DNA of 64,000 nt from assembly GCF_038005985.1 (NCBI RefSeq), contig NZ_JBBOUI010000001.1:950001-1014000 (forward strand), in the 5' to 3' direction. Made by a program: the position numbers and the translations under genes. The notes below the pieces were generated by a model. That model was not told where the DNA came from. It searched no databases and worked only from the letters and a program-made list of their open reading frames with translations. Source of the stretch: Solibacillus sp. FSL R7-0682. Its GTDB lineage: Bacteria; Bacillota; Bacilli; Bacillales_A; Planococcaceae. Shown piece by piece: positions 10,135 to 19,324 of the stretch (positions are counted from its first letter, which is position 1; every line of letters starts with the position of its first letter).

Positions 10135-11361
10135 TTACTTTAAGGGTATTTCAATTGATTTGTTGTACATTTTTATTGAATATACGCCTTCTATATATAG
10201 CTCTAAAGGTTGGCTAGTTGTTTCAAATACTAACGTACGAACAAACTCCTCAGCGACATCTTGTTGATTTATCGTTGTCTTTAAACCAGCACTTTCAGAA
10301 GCTGTTTTTAATGAAACATTGTCAAAGGTGATGTTACGTTCAGAGGCAATCGTAACAAGTGTTTCTTTTTCTCCTACCTTGTAATCGATGATACGAAGTT
10401 GCTTGTTACCTATATCGTACGAAGCGCCTTTTTCTATTCCGATAATAGCATTAACTTTATCGTAAGCATTAAATTCTTCTAAACGCATTTCTAATTTTTT
10501 TGTATTCGGTGGGAGTGCTTCATATGTGATATCAAAGCTAGATCCGCTAAATAATGTACTACTCATACCACTTTGCTGCCATGGAATTTTTTGACCGTCT
10601 GCATAAAGGTGAATGTCCAATGTGGTATTTAAGTAGCGATCGATATTTTTATTGAACTTTCCTTCGATAACCGTAGAAGCCCCTGTAGCAGTAATTTTAT
10701 TAACCTTAATTTTTCCGATATCTGTTGAAAATGTTTGATTGACCGAGCGCTTTAAAGTAACTGGAATAGCGTCATCAGCATGATACGGTATTTCCATTGT
10801 GTATTGATTGGACTCATCAGAAAAAGAGAGTGTCAGTTTTTTAGAAAACGGGCTAACCGATTCAAATATAGCGATACCTGTCAGCTGTTGGCCGTCTTCA
10901 CTAGGTTCATACGTTCCAGAAGTATAAGTAGCATCTGTTAAAAATCCCTCCAATTGACTAAAGGAAATAGCTTCTTTTATTGGTTGCGTAGGGTGTGTTT
11001 CTTTGTAGTAAACAATCAATTGATTTGTATCTGATACGATTCCCTCAATTGAAATTATAGTTCCATTTTTTAAGGTCATGGATTTATTAACAGATTGACC
11101 AAGCCCTTCTGTATTAAGTTTTTTTAACGTATTACTCATTAAATTTTCATAGCCAAATAATCTTTTCCCATAATAGGCAACACCATTTATGTTAAAAGAA
11201 ACTAGCAGTAAAAGTAGTACTGCTGCTGCAGCAATAAAATATGAAGGCATTTTTATTCGTTTTTTAGGTTGTTTTTTTAAAGCATTAGTTAACCTCGCCT
11301 CTAATTCATTTGGTGCTTCAAGGTTTTCTAATTGTCTTTTTTTATCTTCAAAGAAATTCAT
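10135..11361 (-). CDS. ECF anti-sigma factor (DUF4179 type)
   Basis: 408 residues. A cytoplasmic N-terminal tail of about 38 residues, one membrane segment at about 40-58, and a long extracytoplasmic part. This layout and the sequence around GYENLMSNTLKKLN match the DUF4179 proteins that follow ECF sigma genes in Bacillaceae and hold the sigma factor at the membrane. Its ATG overlaps the end of the sigma gene by 14 nt, so the two are translated as a pair. The released-by signal is unknown; the large outer domain is presumably the sensor. The role is inferred from the pairing. Confidence 0.8.
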   Translation of the reverse strand: MNFFEDKKRQLENLEAPNELEARLTNALKKQPKKRIKMPSYFIAAAAVLLLLLVSFNINGVAYYGKRLFGYENLMSNTLKKLNTEGLGQSVNKSMTLKNGTIISIEGIVSDTNQLIVYYKETHPTQPIKEAISFSQLEGFLTDATYTSGTYEPSEDGQQLTGIAIFESVSPFSKKLTLSFSDESNQYTMEIPYHADDAIPVTLKRSVNQTFSTDIGKIKVNKITATGASTVIEGKFNKNIDRYLNTTLDIHLYADGQKIPWQQSGMSSTLFSGSSFDITYEALPPNTKKLEMRLEEFNAYDKVNAIIGIEKGASYDIGNKQLRIIDYKVGEKETLVTIASERNITFDNVSLKTASESAGLKTTINQQDVAEEFVRTLVFETTSQPLELYIEGVYSIKMYNKSIEIPLK

Positions 11362-11881
11362 TAGGATGCTCCTTTCCGTAGTGTTTTTGGAGTTTTTTCA
11401 TTGCATGAAAAACTCGGGTTTTTGCTGTTCCTATTGACACATTTGTGAGCAGTGCAATTGTTTCGTAGTCATAGTCTAGCAAGTATTTTAGTTGGACGGC
11501 TTCACGTTGAACATGACTCAAACTTTGTAAATAGTCTTCAATTTCAAGTTGTGAATGGACATGATCGAATGGGTCCACTGTTTTTTCGAAAAAGTCTTCC
11601 TCCTCAAGAAAGGAAATACGGTTACGCCTTTTTAATAAAGCTCTGCACTCATTAACTAAAATCGTTTTACTCCAGCTATAAAAGACGTCTGGATTTTTTA
11701 GTTGGTCGATTTTTTCATATAGGATGACAATCATATTTTCAAGTGCATCTAACGCGTCGTGTTCATTTTTGATATACGTATAAGCGAGCCGGTAATAGTT
11801 GTTTTTTTCATGCATGACCAGCTGAACAAGGGCGTCCTTATCACCTCGCTTTGCTCTTTTAACAAGTTTAGCTACATTCAT
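11348..11881 (-). CDS. ECF-type RNA polymerase sigma factor
   Basis: 177 residues. Region 2 (about 30-90, with YYRLAYTYIKNEHDALDALE) recognises the -10 element. Region 4 (about 115-165, with LSHVQREAVQLKYLLDYDYE and a helix-turn-helix TNVSIGTAKTRVF) recognises -35. No region 3, as in the ECF family. An in-frame GTG at 11890 lies right against the ribosome site AAGGAG; the ATG at 11881 gives 8 nt spacing and is preferred. It is co-transcribed with the overlapping anti-sigma gene. The target promoters are unknown; such systems usually include their own. Confidence 0.88.
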   Translation of the reverse strand: MNVAKLVKRAKRGDKDALVQLVMHEKNNYYRLAYTYIKNEHDALDALENMIVILYEKIDQLKNPDVFYSWSKTILVNECRALLKRRNRISFLEEEDFFEKTVDPFDHVHSQLEIEDYLQSLSHVQREAVQLKYLLDYDYETIALLTNVSIGTAKTRVFHAMKKLQKHYGKEHPNEFL

Positions 11882-11961
11882 TCCTTTCACTCCTTCCTCT
11901 GTAAGAGTATATAGTCGATCAAAAAGTTCATTATAGTTTAAAAATTATTATTATATATTTG

Positions 11962-11992
11962 TTGACCTTCACGTTACGTTATCCTTTATAGT
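11962..11992 (+). promoter_or_regulatory. MerR-type promoter/operator of the Mta-like gene
   Basis: TTGACC (11962-11967), a 19-bp spacer, TATAGT (11987-11992). The over-long spacer containing an ACGTTACGTT core is the hallmark of promoters that MerR/TipA/Mta activators untwist, and it lies 20 nt before the regulator's own ATG. Autoactivation is therefore likely. Confidence 0.8.
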
Positions 11993-12011
11993 ACAACATA
12001 GAGGTGATGAC

Positions 12012-12767
12012 ATGCTGATAAATGAATTAGCACAACTATCCGGTGTGAGTGCACGCACACTGCGTTATTACGATGAAATAGGGCTATTACATCCTACGAC
12101 TATCGGGGAAAATGGTTATCGCTATTATAGTCAGGATGATATTGATCGCCTTCAACAAATATTGTTTTACCGCGAGCTGGATTTTAAGCTAGAGAAAATA
12201 AAAGTTTTACTTGATAATCAGACCGTGGATAGGAAGCATGCGCTAAAACAGCAGTATGAATTATTAGAAAAAAAACGTACTTATTTAGAAGGATTAATGA
12301 AGACAATCGAAAAGACGATTGAAATGATGGAAGGAGAAGGGAAAATGCCTAATGAGGAGAAATTTGAAGTCTTTAAAAATAAATTAATTGCAGACAATGA
12401 ACAGCAGTATGGTCAAGAAATCCGTGAAAAGTATGGTGAAGAGGAAGTGTTAAAGAGTTACGGCAAACTTAAGGATATGACAGCGAAACAATATGAAGCG
12501 ATACAGCAACTAGAGCAACAGTTATTTGCACGCCTGAAAGAGGCAATGGCTACAAAAGATACTTCCTCAACAGTAGCAATGGAAGCAGCAGAATTACACA
12601 AACGTTGGTTAAGCTTTTACTGGGCGAAGTATACGACGGAAGCCCATGTTGGAATTGCACAAATGTATATGTATGATGAGCGATTTACAACATATTATGA
12701 TAGCCGAGTAGGTGACGGCGCAACGCAATTTTTACACGATGCAATTTTAGCATATAGCCAGTTGTAA
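12012..12767 (+). CDS. MerR-family activator with TipAS domain (Mta-like)
   Basis: 251 residues, close to the 257 of B. subtilis Mta. Residues 1-70 form a winged MerR DNA-binding domain (SGVSARTLRYYDEIGLLHP, then NGYRYYSQDDIDRLQQI), about 75-115 a dimerising coiled coil, and 120-250 a TipAS drug-recognition domain with the conserved HKRWLSFYW stretch. Mta and TipA-type proteins bind drugs and activate efflux genes and themselves. The 19-bp-spacer promoter directly upstream supports self-activation. No efflux gene lies adjacent, so its targets must be elsewhere. The start ATG follows GAGGTGATG. Confidence 0.88.
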   Translation: MLINELAQLSGVSARTLRYYDEIGLLHPTTIGENGYRYYSQDDIDRLQQILFYRELDFKLEKIKVLLDNQTVDRKHALKQQYELLEKKRTYLEGLMKTIEKTIEMMEGEGKMPNEEKFEVFKNKLIADNEQQYGQEIREKYGEEEVLKSYGKLKDMTAKQYEAIQQLEQQLFARLKEAMATKDTSSTVAMEAAELHKRWLSFYWAKYTTEAHVGIAQMYMYDERFTTYYDSRVGDGATQFLHDAILAYSQL

Positions 12768-12841
12768 TTACTTTAAAGGTCATGATGTTTAAAAACCCCG
12801 AAAAAGGAAATATTCTAATAAGCTATTAAGGGGGATGACCA

Positions 12842-13183
12842 ATGAATGAAAAACAAGTATTACAACTACGTCAAACATTAGAACAAGAGTTACATGAGCT
12901 ACAAAAACATTTTCGTGATGAACCAAATGCTGATAATTCAGAGCTCTCTTCAGTAGATAACCATCCAGCAGACGCAGCAACAGATTTAACAACCGTTGTA
13001 ACAGAAATCGCATTGGATGAATTGAAAGAAGAGGAAATTGAAAAGATTCAAGCTGCATTAAGAGCGATGGATGAAGGGACTTATGGAAAATGTGTTGTTT
13101 GTGGGAAGGATATTCCGTTTGAACGATTAGAGGCAGTGCCAACAGCACTTACATGTATTGAACACGTTGATGAGGTTGAATAA
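12842..13183 (+). CDS. yteA: YteA-like DksA/TraR zinc-finger protein
   Basis: 113 residues. An N-terminal coiled-coil half with the DNHPADAATDLTT motif typical of YteA, then a C-terminal zinc finger CVVCGKDIP...C..H, where the fourth ligand is His instead of Cys. Relatives of DksA bind RNA polymerase through the secondary channel; YteA function is little known, with a sporulation-linked role suggested in Bacillus. The start follows AAGGGGGATGACCA. It converges on menA across a shared terminator. The family is sure, the role is not. Confidence 0.85.
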   Translation: MNEKQVLQLRQTLEQELHELQKHFRDEPNADNSELSSVDNHPADAATDLTTVVTEIALDELKEEEIEKIQAALRAMDEGTYGKCVVCGKDIPFERLEAVPTALTCIEHVDEVE

Positions 13184-13190
13184 AGTGAAA

Positions 13191-13233
13191 AAAACGGTAC
13201 GAGTTAAGCATTGCGCTTAATACGTACCGTTTT
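13191..13233. terminator. bidirectional terminator, yteA/menA
   Basis: AAAACGGTACG pairs with CGTACCGTTTT around an inner GTTAAGC/GCTTAA hairpin. T- and A-runs flank both sides, fitting the convergent genes. Confidence 0.85.
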
Positions 13234-13240
13234 GCTCTGT

Positions 13241-14161
13241 CTACACAAATAAATAAGAAACAAGCAGTCCAATGGCTAATAAAAATCCAAAGATTGTATT
13301 CGTTTGTGCAGTAAATTTCATTGCAGGCATCACTTCTAAAGGCTTTTCTTTTGCTCGGAATAATTTTACTGCTTCAATTGGTTTTTTTACACTTAATAAA
13401 ATAAGAAGTGCCCATGGTGTTAAATGACCTAAAACAATTAAAGAAACAATCCATATATACGAAATGATGAAAAATGCAGCTAAGATCGTAATCGCTTTGT
13501 CACGCCCTACTAAAATAGCCATCGTTTTACGGCCACCCTCTGTATCTCCGACAATATCACGGATGTTATTTGAAAGCATAATTGCACCTACTAAAATCAT
13601 GCTTGGTACAGAAATAAGAACGGCATCTAGTGTAACCTCACCTGTTTGAATGAAAAAGGCGATTAAAACAATTCCCATGCCCATTACAGCACCTGAAACG
13701 ATTTCTCCGAATGGTGAATAAGCAATAGGATATGGACCACCTGTATAAAGGAACCCGATGAGCATACATACTAAGCCAACAGCCACAAGCCACCATGAAG
13801 ACATCGCACAAATATAAAAACCAAGTAACATGGCAATAGCGTAGAAGCTAAGGGCAATTGTCATAATGGTTTTCGGTGAAACACCATGTCGTACGATTGT
13901 CCCACCAATACCAACTGAATTTTCATTATCAAGCCCGCGTTTAAAATCATAATATTCATTAAACATATTCGTTGCCGCTTGAATTAACATACTAGCAACT
14001 AGCATGGCAAAAAACAATCCAAAATGAATCGTTTCATGATCGACTGCAAGGGCAATCGCTGTTCCTAAAAAAACAGGTACGAAAGAAGCTGTTAATGTAT
14101 GGGGGCGAGTTAAATGCCACCAAACTTTAAAGCCTGTATCCGCTTCAATGACTTTTGTCAT
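13241..14161 (-). CDS. menA: 1,4-dihydroxy-2-naphthoate polyprenyltransferase
   Basis: 306 residues, an integral membrane UbiA-family enzyme that attaches the polyprenyl chain to DHNA, the last-but-one step of menaquinone synthesis. The two Asp-rich prenyl-diphosphate/Mg sites are visible: NMFNEYYDFKRGLDNE at about 64-79 and NNIRDIVGDTEGGRKTM at about 197-213, with eight or so hydrophobic helices around them. It is transcribed away from menF-menD-menH-menB-menE, the usual Bacillus arrangement. Start ATG follows TTAGGAGCG. Confidence 0.95.
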   Translation of the reverse strand: MTKVIEADTGFKVWWHLTRPHTLTASFVPVFLGTAIALAVDHETIHFGLFFAMLVASMLIQAATNMFNEYYDFKRGLDNENSVGIGGTIVRHGVSPKTIMTIALSFYAIAMLLGFYICAMSSWWLVAVGLVCMLIGFLYTGGPYPIAYSPFGEIVSGAVMGMGIVLIAFFIQTGEVTLDAVLISVPSMILVGAIMLSNNIRDIVGDTEGGRKTMAILVGRDKAITILAAFFIISYIWIVSLIVLGHLTPWALLILLSVKKPIEAVKLFRAKEKPLEVMPAMKFTAQTNTIFGFLLAIGLLVSYLFV

Positions 14162-14400
14162 AAAAAATACGCTCCTAACTTAATCAATATCTAAACTATT
14201 TTATACGAAAATTTACAAAATGAATAGAGCGATTGCGAATACATACAACGTTTGCTCGAAAAATGGTATGATAGGAGAGGTATTAATTAAGAACGAACGC
14301 AAATAAGTAAGCAAATTATTCAAAATAAAAACGCGTTTAGTCATAGGCGCGCATAAAGCAATATACTTAGTGAATTTGCAACATGACGGAGGGAATTTTC

Positions 14401-15783
14401 ATGCAACACAAGTGGTACAATGCCACTGAGATCGAAGTAGGCTCAAATTCAAAGCAAATTTTTTATATGGAAACAATCGAAGTAAGCCGCTTATCAGCCC
14501 TTGCTTTTTTTGCAGCAGGTGAAACGAAATATAAAGGGCTTCGAAACTATTGGCAAAACCGTGAGAAAACGTTCACATTAGTTGGTTTAGGACATGCTTA
14601 TAAAATTGAAAATAACGACCATGAAAACCGTTTTGATGCGGTAGAGGCAGAGTGGAAAAAACTGACGAGTCAGCTTGTACAGGAAGATAGACAAATCCAA
14701 CCGATTTTATTTGGTGGGTTTACGTTTGATCCACAAAATGACGTAAGTGGAGAATGGGCAAACTTCCCTCAAAGCTACTTTACAGTGGCGACACATCAGT
14801 TAGTTATACGTAATGATAAGGCATATGTGACGATTCATTTTATTACCGATCAAGAGAATAGTGCAGAAACCTTTGAAAAGCTACGTAAAGAACGGGACGA
14901 GTTAATTCATGCGGCGCAAGTTAAAGAAGTAAAAACATATGGGAAACCATCAATGACTAGCTATGAGGAACCCCATAAAGAGGAATATTTACAATCAATT
15001 GATCAAGTAACGAGACTAATTAAAGCAAATGAGGCGCAAAAGGTAGTAATTGCGCGTTCTTTAGCATTGCAATTTGAGGAAGCGATTACATCGCCTCAAA
15101 TTTTATCCCATGTCGTACATGAACAGCCTGAAAGCTATTTATTTGGGTTAGAGCATAAAGAGATGCTATTTTACGGAGCATCACCAGAGCGTCTTGTAAA
15201 AGTAAATAACGGAAGAGCTTATTCTTCTTGCGTAGCAGGCTCGATTAAGCGCGGTAAAACTGTAGAAGATGATGATTTGTTAGGACAAAGCTTATTAAAT
15301 GATGCGAAAAACCGTGGTGAACATCATTATGTTGTTGAAATGATTACAAATACATTTGAAAAAAATTGCTCGGAAGTACTTGTACCAACAGGGCCAAAAC
15401 TTTTAAAAATCCGTGACATTCAGCATTTATATACGCCTGTAGAAGGACAACTAAATGAAGGTGCAACGATTTTACAGTTAGTAAAGCATTTACACCCAAC
15501 CCCTGCACTTGGTGGTGTACCACGGGAACAAGCAATGGAAATGATTCGAGCGTATGAGCCAATGAATCGTGGATTGTATGCTGCACCAATTGGTTGGCTA
15601 GACGCGGATGGGAATGGCGAGTTTGCAGTGGCAATTCGTTCAGCAGCACTTGTACAAGATAAAGCTTATTTATATGCAGGTGGGGGCATTGTGGCGGATT
15701 CTGAAGCCCAATCTGAATATGAAGAAACGCTTGTAAAATTCAGACCAATGCTACGAGCTTTAGGGGGACAATTACATGAATGA
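14401..15783 (+). CDS. menF: isochorismate synthase
   Basis: 460 residues. It converts chorismate to isochorismate, the entry to menaquinone synthesis. The chorismate-binding domain fills the C-terminal half, with the conserved stretches YGASPERLV, CVAGSIKRG, HHYVVEMI, HPTPALGGVPREQA and the final glycine-rich YLYAGGGIVADS. An upstream in-frame ATG at 14383 exists, but GGAGGG at 14388-14393 sits 7 nt before the ATG at 14401, which is preferred. The end overlaps menD by 8 nt, so translation is coupled. Confidence 0.95.
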   Translation: MQHKWYNATEIEVGSNSKQIFYMETIEVSRLSALAFFAAGETKYKGLRNYWQNREKTFTLVGLGHAYKIENNDHENRFDAVEAEWKKLTSQLVQEDRQIQPILFGGFTFDPQNDVSGEWANFPQSYFTVATHQLVIRNDKAYVTIHFITDQENSAETFEKLRKERDELIHAAQVKEVKTYGKPSMTSYEEPHKEEYLQSIDQVTRLIKANEAQKVVIARSLALQFEEAITSPQILSHVVHEQPESYLFGLEHKEMLFYGASPERLVKVNNGRAYSSCVAGSIKRGKTVEDDDLLGQSLLNDAKNRGEHHYVVEMITNTFEKNCSEVLVPTGPKLLKIRDIQHLYTPVEGQLNEGATILQLVKHLHPTPALGGVPREQAMEMIRAYEPMNRGLYAAPIGWLDADGNGEFAVAIRSAALVQDKAYLYAGGGIVADSEAQSEYEETLVKFRPMLRALGGQLHE

Positions 15784-17509
15784 ACGTGGAATTTTATCAA
15801 GTTATGTTTATAAAATAGTGTCAGCTCTTATTACTTCGGGAGTCAAGAATGTGGTAGTGAGTCCAGGATCACGTTCAACTCCGCTTGCCTATGCTTTTGC
15901 TTCAACGAAGGAGTTGATCATGCATCGTCAGATCGACGAGCGAGCAGCTGCATTTTATGCTCTAGGCTTAGCAAAATCAACAGCCCAGCCAGTCGTATTA
16001 CTTTGTACGTCTGGCACGGCTGCAGCCAACTACTACCCAGCCATTGTTGAAGCGAAGTATGCCCGTGTGCCATTAATCGTCATCACTGCTGATCGACCAC
16101 ATGAATTGCGCGAGGTTGGTGCACCTCAAACAATCAATCAAGTTCGATTATATGGAGAACAGGTAAAATGGTCAGCAGAATTTCCAATTCCGGATGAAGC
16201 ACCGCAAACATTACCGTTTATTGAGCGTCATACGGTACGCGCAGTCAATATTGCAATGGCTGCTCCATTTGGGCCGGTACATTTAAATATTCCGTTCCGA
16301 GAGCCTTTATTAATTGATTTTAACGAGCAATTACAACCATCTAGTTATACACATAGCTATTTGAGTAACCTAGCGCCTTCAAAGCAAGCGGTTGAAGAGT
16401 TACAACAAATTATTCAACGTACAAAAACAGGACTGATTGTTGTTGGTGAATTACCTATTGGAACCAATACGGACTATTTATGGGCGTTTGTTCGAAAAGT
16501 ACAATGGCCGGTCATGATAGAAAGCTTGTCTAATTTGCGTACAGAAGTACCAGAGGATTGCCAAATATACGCGATTTCTACATATGATGCATTAATGAAA
16601 AATGAGCGCTTTAAACGCAATGTTACACCACAAACGGTCATTCGTTTTGGCGCACAGCCTGTTTCAAAGTTTTTAATGCAATTCATCACACAAGCTAAAC
16701 CACAACACTATGTTATTGTTGATGAGGATCCAATGTATCGTGATTCAACGCATGTTTCGACCCATTTTATTCAAGCGTTAATAGGATCGTGGCTAGAAAA
16801 TATGCAAATAGATATTTCGTTAAATGAAGTTGCCTTTGCACAGTTTTGGAAGATGGCGGATTTATTGGCGTTAAATACGATCAAAAAATATGCAACAACA
16901 GCAAAAGATGAAGGAGCAATGGTACAAGCAATGCTTGAAAATTTACCAGATGGCGCTGATGTCTTTGTTAGTAGTAGCATGCCAATTCGAGATATTGATA
17001 CGTTTTTAACTACGGCGAATAAAGATTTACAAATATTTGCAAACCGTGGCGCGAATGGGATTGATGGCGTTACTTCAACAGCATTAGGCTTTAGTCAAGG
17101 GCGTAAACACCGGAAAACGTATTTACTAATTGGTGATCTTGCCTTTTTACATGATGCGAACGCATTTATTGCAGCCCGCTACCAAACATGCGATTTAACG
17201 GTTATTGTTATGAATAATGATGGTGGTGGTATTTTCTCTTATTTACCACAGGCTTCTGTAGAGGCACATTATGAAGATTTATTTGGGACACCTACTGCCC
17301 TTACATTTGAGCAAGTTGCAAAAATGTATGATGCGGATTACACAGCCGTACGTACAACAACACAATTTATTGATGCCCTTCTAGCGGAAAAACAATCGGA
17401 CATCCGCATTATAGAAGCGTTTACAGATCGTGTTGAAAATGTACAAGAGCATCGATCACTTTGGAAAAACATTAACGAGGTGTTAGAGCAATGGCTCGAT
17501 TCGATATAA
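15776..17509 (+). CDS. menD: SEPHCHC synthase (MenD)
   Basis: 577 residues, a thiamine-diphosphate enzyme that joins 2-oxoglutarate to isochorismate. The N-terminal Pyr domain carries SPGSRSTPL and the catalytic glutamate in HRQIDERAAAFYALG. The C-terminal PP domain has the ThDP/Mg motif GDLAFLHDANAF...NNDGGGIF at about 457-485. Length is normal for the family. It overlaps menF by 8 nt and menH by 19 nt, so all three lie in one tight operon. Confidence 0.95.
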   Translation: MNERGILSSYVYKIVSALITSGVKNVVVSPGSRSTPLAYAFASTKELIMHRQIDERAAAFYALGLAKSTAQPVVLLCTSGTAAANYYPAIVEAKYARVPLIVITADRPHELREVGAPQTINQVRLYGEQVKWSAEFPIPDEAPQTLPFIERHTVRAVNIAMAAPFGPVHLNIPFREPLLIDFNEQLQPSSYTHSYLSNLAPSKQAVEELQQIIQRTKTGLIVVGELPIGTNTDYLWAFVRKVQWPVMIESLSNLRTEVPEDCQIYAISTYDALMKNERFKRNVTPQTVIRFGAQPVSKFLMQFITQAKPQHYVIVDEDPMYRDSTHVSTHFIQALIGSWLENMQIDISLNEVAFAQFWKMADLLALNTIKKYATTAKDEGAMVQAMLENLPDGADVFVSSSMPIRDIDTFLTTANKDLQIFANRGANGIDGVTSTALGFSQGRKHRKTYLLIGDLAFLHDANAFIAARYQTCDLTVIVMNNDGGGIFSYLPQASVEAHYEDLFGTPTALTFEQVAKMYDADYTAVRTTTQFIDALLAEKQSDIRIIEAFTDRVENVQEHRSLWKNINEVLEQWLDSI

Positions 17510-18300
17510 ACGGTTTTGATGTATTTGTAGAGCAATGGAATGAAGACGCAAATACGACAGTTGTTCTTCTGCACGGCTTTACGGGAAGTACTAAAACATG
17601 GCATAAAGTAGTAGAACTACTGCCAACAAGTGTCCGTATTGTTGCGGTAGATTTAATGGGGCATGGGCAGAGCGCTGCGCCAGAAGATGTGAACGCCTAT
17701 ACGATGCATACGCAAGTAGAACTGCTTGATGAACTATTTTCACGATTACAGTTAGACGGATTTACTTTAGTTGGCTATTCAATGGGCGGGCGTGTAGCAT
17801 TAAGTTACGCAGCACAATATCCTGCACGTGTTACACAGTTAGTATTAGAAAGTGCTTCACCAGGGTTAGCGCTGGATGAAGAACGTCTTGCTAGACAGCA
17901 AGCAGATGAAGCATTAGCGGAAACAATTCTACAAGATGGAATGGTTTCTTTTGTTGGCAGATGGGAAAATATTCCGCTATTTGCTTCGCAAAAAAAACTT
18001 TCATCAGCGTTACAAGATGAAATCCGATCAGAACGGTTAGCGCAACGCGAAATAGGATTAGCCAATAGTTTACGTAGCATGGGAACAGGTGTCATGCCAC
18101 CATTATGGCATAGGCTTTCTAACCTAACGATGCCAATTACGTTAATAACTGGGGCTCTTGATGAAAAGTTTGTCTTGCTAAATAAGCGAATGCAGATGAG
18201 TTTGCCCTTAGCTACTCACGTAATAATTCCAGCAGTTGGTCATGCAATTCATGTGGAAAATCCATTAAAGTTTGCTACAATAGTAAAGGAAATGATTTAA
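17491..18300 (+). CDS. menH: SHCHC synthase, alpha/beta hydrolase (MenH)
   Basis: 269 residues. It eliminates pyruvate from SEPHCHC. Alpha/beta-hydrolase fold with the oxyanion region LLHGFTGS at 26-33, the nucleophile elbow GYSMGG at 95-100 (Ser97), and the C-terminal histidine in PAVGHAIHVENP. The start lies inside the end of menD (19-nt overlap) after a GAGGTG ribosome site. Assignment rests on the men operon position as well as sequence, since hydrolases of this fold look alike. Confidence 0.92.
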   Translation: MARFDINGFDVFVEQWNEDANTTVVLLHGFTGSTKTWHKVVELLPTSVRIVAVDLMGHGQSAAPEDVNAYTMHTQVELLDELFSRLQLDGFTLVGYSMGGRVALSYAAQYPARVTQLVLESASPGLALDEERLARQQADEALAETILQDGMVSFVGRWENIPLFASQKKLSSALQDEIRSERLAQREIGLANSLRSMGTGVMPPLWHRLSNLTMPITLITGALDEKFVLLNKRMQMSLPLATHVIIPAVGHAIHVENPLKFATIVKEMI

Positions 18301-18392
18301 TTTCTTTAGTAGTAATCAAGCCACTAAAAGAAGTTAAAGTGTCTGGCAGATTACATATGTCGAGACATAATTATAAATAGGGGGATCTACCA

Positions 18393-19217
18393 ATGACAAA
18401 ACAACGTCTATGGACTTCATTACATACGTATGAAGATATTAAGTATGAGTACTACAACGGTATCGCGAAAATTACGATTAACCGTCCAGAAGTACGCAAT
18501 GCTTTCCGCCCAAAAACAACGGCGGAATTAATTGATGCATTTACACGTGCACGTGATAACGAAAAAATTGGCGTAATCATCTTAACAGGTGAAGGCGAGC
18601 ATGCATTCTGTTCAGGTGGCGACCAAAAAGTGCGCGGCCATGGTGGTTATGTAGGCGATGACCAAATTCCACGTCTAAATGTATTAGACTTACAAACATT
18701 AATCCGCAAAATTCCAAAACCAGTTGTAGCAATGGTTGCAGGTTATGCAATTGGTGGTGGACATGTATTACACGTAGTATGTGACTTAACAATTGCTGCG
18801 GACAACGCCCGATTCGGTCAAACTGGTCCGAAAGTTGGTTCATTCGATGCTGGTTACGGTTCAGGCTACTTAGCACGTATCGTAGGTCATAAAAAAGCAC
18901 GTGAAATCTGGTACTTATGCCGTCAGTATGATGCGCAACAAGCACTTGAAATGGGCTTAGTAAATACTGTTGTACCTTACGCTGAATTAGAAGATGAGAC
19001 AGTTAAATGGTGTGAAGAAATGCTTCAAATGTCACCAACTGCTTTACGCTTCTTAAAAGCTGCAATGAACGCAGATACAGACGGTTTGGCTGGTATTCAA
19101 CAGCTTGCTGGTGATGCAACACTTCTTTACTACACAACAGATGAAGCAAAAGAAGGCCGTGACGCATTTAAAGAGAAACGTCAACCTGACTTCGGTCAAT
19201 TCCCACGTTTCCCTTGA
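18393..19217 (+). CDS. menB: 1,4-dihydroxy-2-naphthoyl-CoA synthase
   Basis: 274 residues, a crotonase-fold enzyme that closes the naphthoate ring from o-succinylbenzoyl-CoA. Typical MenB stretches are [14 protein letters not shown] near 71-84, [13 protein letters not shown] near 115-127, [20 protein letters not shown], and the C-terminal [13 protein letters not shown]. It follows menH by 92 nt, with a ribosome site AGGGGG before the ATG, and is followed by a hairpin terminator before menE. Base use is slightly more codon-optimised than in its neighbours, suggesting strong expression. Confidence 0.96.
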   Translation: MTKQRLWTSLHTYEDIKYEYYNGIAKITINRPEVRNAFRPKTTAELIDAFTRARDNEKIGVIILTGEGEHAFCSGGDQKVRGHGGYVGDDQIPRLNVLDLQTLIRKIPKPVVAMVAGYAIGGGHVLHVVCDLTIAADNARFGQTGPKVGSFDAGYGSGYLARIVGHKKAREIWYLCRQYDAQQALEMGLVNTVVPYAELEDETVKWCEEMLQMSPTALRFLKAAMNADTDGLAGIQQLAGDATLLYYTTDEAKEGRDAFKEKRQPDFGQFPRFP

Positions 19218-19239
19218 TCGGCTAGTTTCTATGACAATG

Positions 19240-19273
19240 AAAGGGTGTTCCGTAAAGCGGGGCACCTTTTTTA
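19240..19273 (+). terminator. hairpin terminator between menB and menE
   Basis: AAAGGGTGTTCC pairs with GGGGCACCTTTT (with wobbles), loop of 7, then a T-run. It may lower menE expression or end the main men transcript; menE would then depend on read-through or its own promoter. Confidence 0.75.
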
Positions 19274-19324
19274 ATATCAATTAATTAAAACGATACAACA
19301 ATGTTTCAAGTTAAGGGGGAATGA

